Shown here: piece after piece, positions 63,571 through 64,000 of the stretch | Numbering within the stretch: the first letter of the stretch is position 1 | How the letters are laid out: each line of letters begins with the position of its first letter | The notes under the pieces: model-generated | Databases searched by the model: none | Told to the model about the DNA's origin: nothing | Seen by the model: only the letters and a program-made list of their open reading frames with translations | Origin: Microbacterium binotii | GTDB taxonomy: Bacteria; Actinomycetota; Actinomycetes; Actinomycetales; Microbacteriaceae | DNA length: 64,000 nt | NCBI RefSeq assembly: GCF_021398715.1 | Contig: NZ_CP090347.1 | Location: 1,426,001 to 1,490,000, forward strand | Reading direction: 5' to 3' | Program-made: the position numbers and the translations under genes

Positions 63571-64000
63571 GTGCCCGAGCTCCCCGAGGTCGAAGTGGTG
63601 CGCGCGGGTCTCGCCCCCGCCGTCGACGGTGCGTTCGTGAACGGTGTCGAGGTGCTCGACGAGCGCGCGCTGACCCGTCATCCCGGCGACGGAGCGCACT
63701 TCGAGGCCCAGCTCGCGGGTCGCACGTTCGGCGTACCCGCGCGCCGGGGCAAGTTCCTTTGGATCCCGCTGGCGGATGCGGGGGAGCAGGCCGTCGTCGC
63801 GCACCTCGGAATGAGCGGCCAGATGCTCCTGCGCGAGCCGGGGGCGCCGCGCGAGCGTCACGAGCGCGTGCGGTTCGACATCCGGCATCCGCACCACGGC
63901 GAGCTGGCCGTGGTCTTCGCCGACCAGCGCACGTTCGGCTCCCTCGCCGTCGACCGCCTCGTGCCCACCCCTGACGGTGCGGCGGGAGGGTACGGGACCG
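63571..64000 (+). CDS. mutM: Formamidopyrimidine-DNA glycosylase, 3' end outside window
   Basis: Base-excision repair enzyme that removes 8-oxoguanine and formamidopyrimidines. The N-terminal MPELPEVEVVR carries the catalytic Pro and Glu after Met removal. RRGKFLWIPL (about 53-62) has the conserved lysine and AHLGMSGQML (about 75-84) is typical. The reading frame is open to the window edge, so the helix-two-turn-helix and zinc finger are not seen. The GTG start is one base after the rnc stop, indicating co-transcription. Confidence 0.95.
   Translation, partial: MPELPEVEVVRAGLAPAVDGAFVNGVEVLDERALTRHPGDGAHFEAQLAGRTFGVPARRGKFLWIPLADAGEQAVVAHLGMSGQMLLREPGAPRERHERVRFDIRHPHHGELAVVFADQRTFGSLAVDRLVPTPDGAAGGYGT

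Overview
The window is a 64-kb piece of a high-GC actinobacterial chromosome. Gene content and order point to Microbacteriaceae, most like Microbacterium: a SigK/RskA pair, the ddl–DUF3515–thiL–rsmD–recG–coaD–DUF177–rpmF–rnc–mutM run, DUF4383, DUF2207 and a GT39 membrane protein with a Gly-rich tail. This placement is inference, because no rRNA lies in the window. I see no prophage, insertion sequence or CRISPR array. Gene density is very high and no gene-free stretch exceeds about 300 bases; the longest are about 28505-28724, 28953-29134 and the leuC leader at 50607-50852.

Layout. Bases 1-13400 hold amino-acid biosynthesis (serA 3' part, leuB, ilvE), a TetR/MFS efflux pair around a palindromic operator, a fumarylacetoacetase-family enzyme coupled to a second MFS carrier, a LysR regulator divergent from a class V aminotransferase, gltX, and a GT39 glycosyltransferase broken by a one-base frameshift. 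A tRNA-Gln follows. Bases 13700-18450 are an asparagine/aspartate catabolic locus (GntR regulator, aspA, permease, asparaginase) with two 25-bp repeats between aspA and the permease. Bases 18400-21640 hold small or unassigned genes and a secreted GH28-like lipoprotein. Bases 21700-26890 are a five-gene, tightly coupled surface-polymer operon: phosphodiester glycosidase, GT2-GtrA, DUF4956, VTC-like polymerase and a beta-helix lipoprotein. Bases 27000-36350 hold an amino-acid permease, a sulfatase-modifying-factor-like protein, a giant DUF2207 protein, a GmrSD-like DUF262 protein and a 2OG-Fe(II)-like oxygenase behind a possible iron box.

Bases 36400-40610 are the fructose PTS operon (DeoR regulator, 1-phosphofructokinase, EIIABC, HPr). 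Then come a metallo-hydrolase, a tRNA-Glu and a CinA-type amidase. Bases 42090-46850 carry two ECF sigma-factor modules, one with a RskA-like anti-sigma factor next to a secreted repeat protein, the other with a DUF4349 membrane protein. Bases 47970-50610 are a sulfur-metabolism pair. Bases 50700-57190 run leu leader peptide–leuC–leuD–murA–plsC–gpsA–ddl, linking leucine synthesis to cell-envelope synthesis. The right end is a housekeeping run to a mutM cut by the window edge.

Two features recur. First, many genes start exactly 6 nt after a TANNNT-type -10 box, which predicts leaderless mRNAs; this helps decide many GTG starts. Second, the octamer GGATGCGG/CCGCATCC is strikingly frequent, encoded through otherwise uncommon codons.
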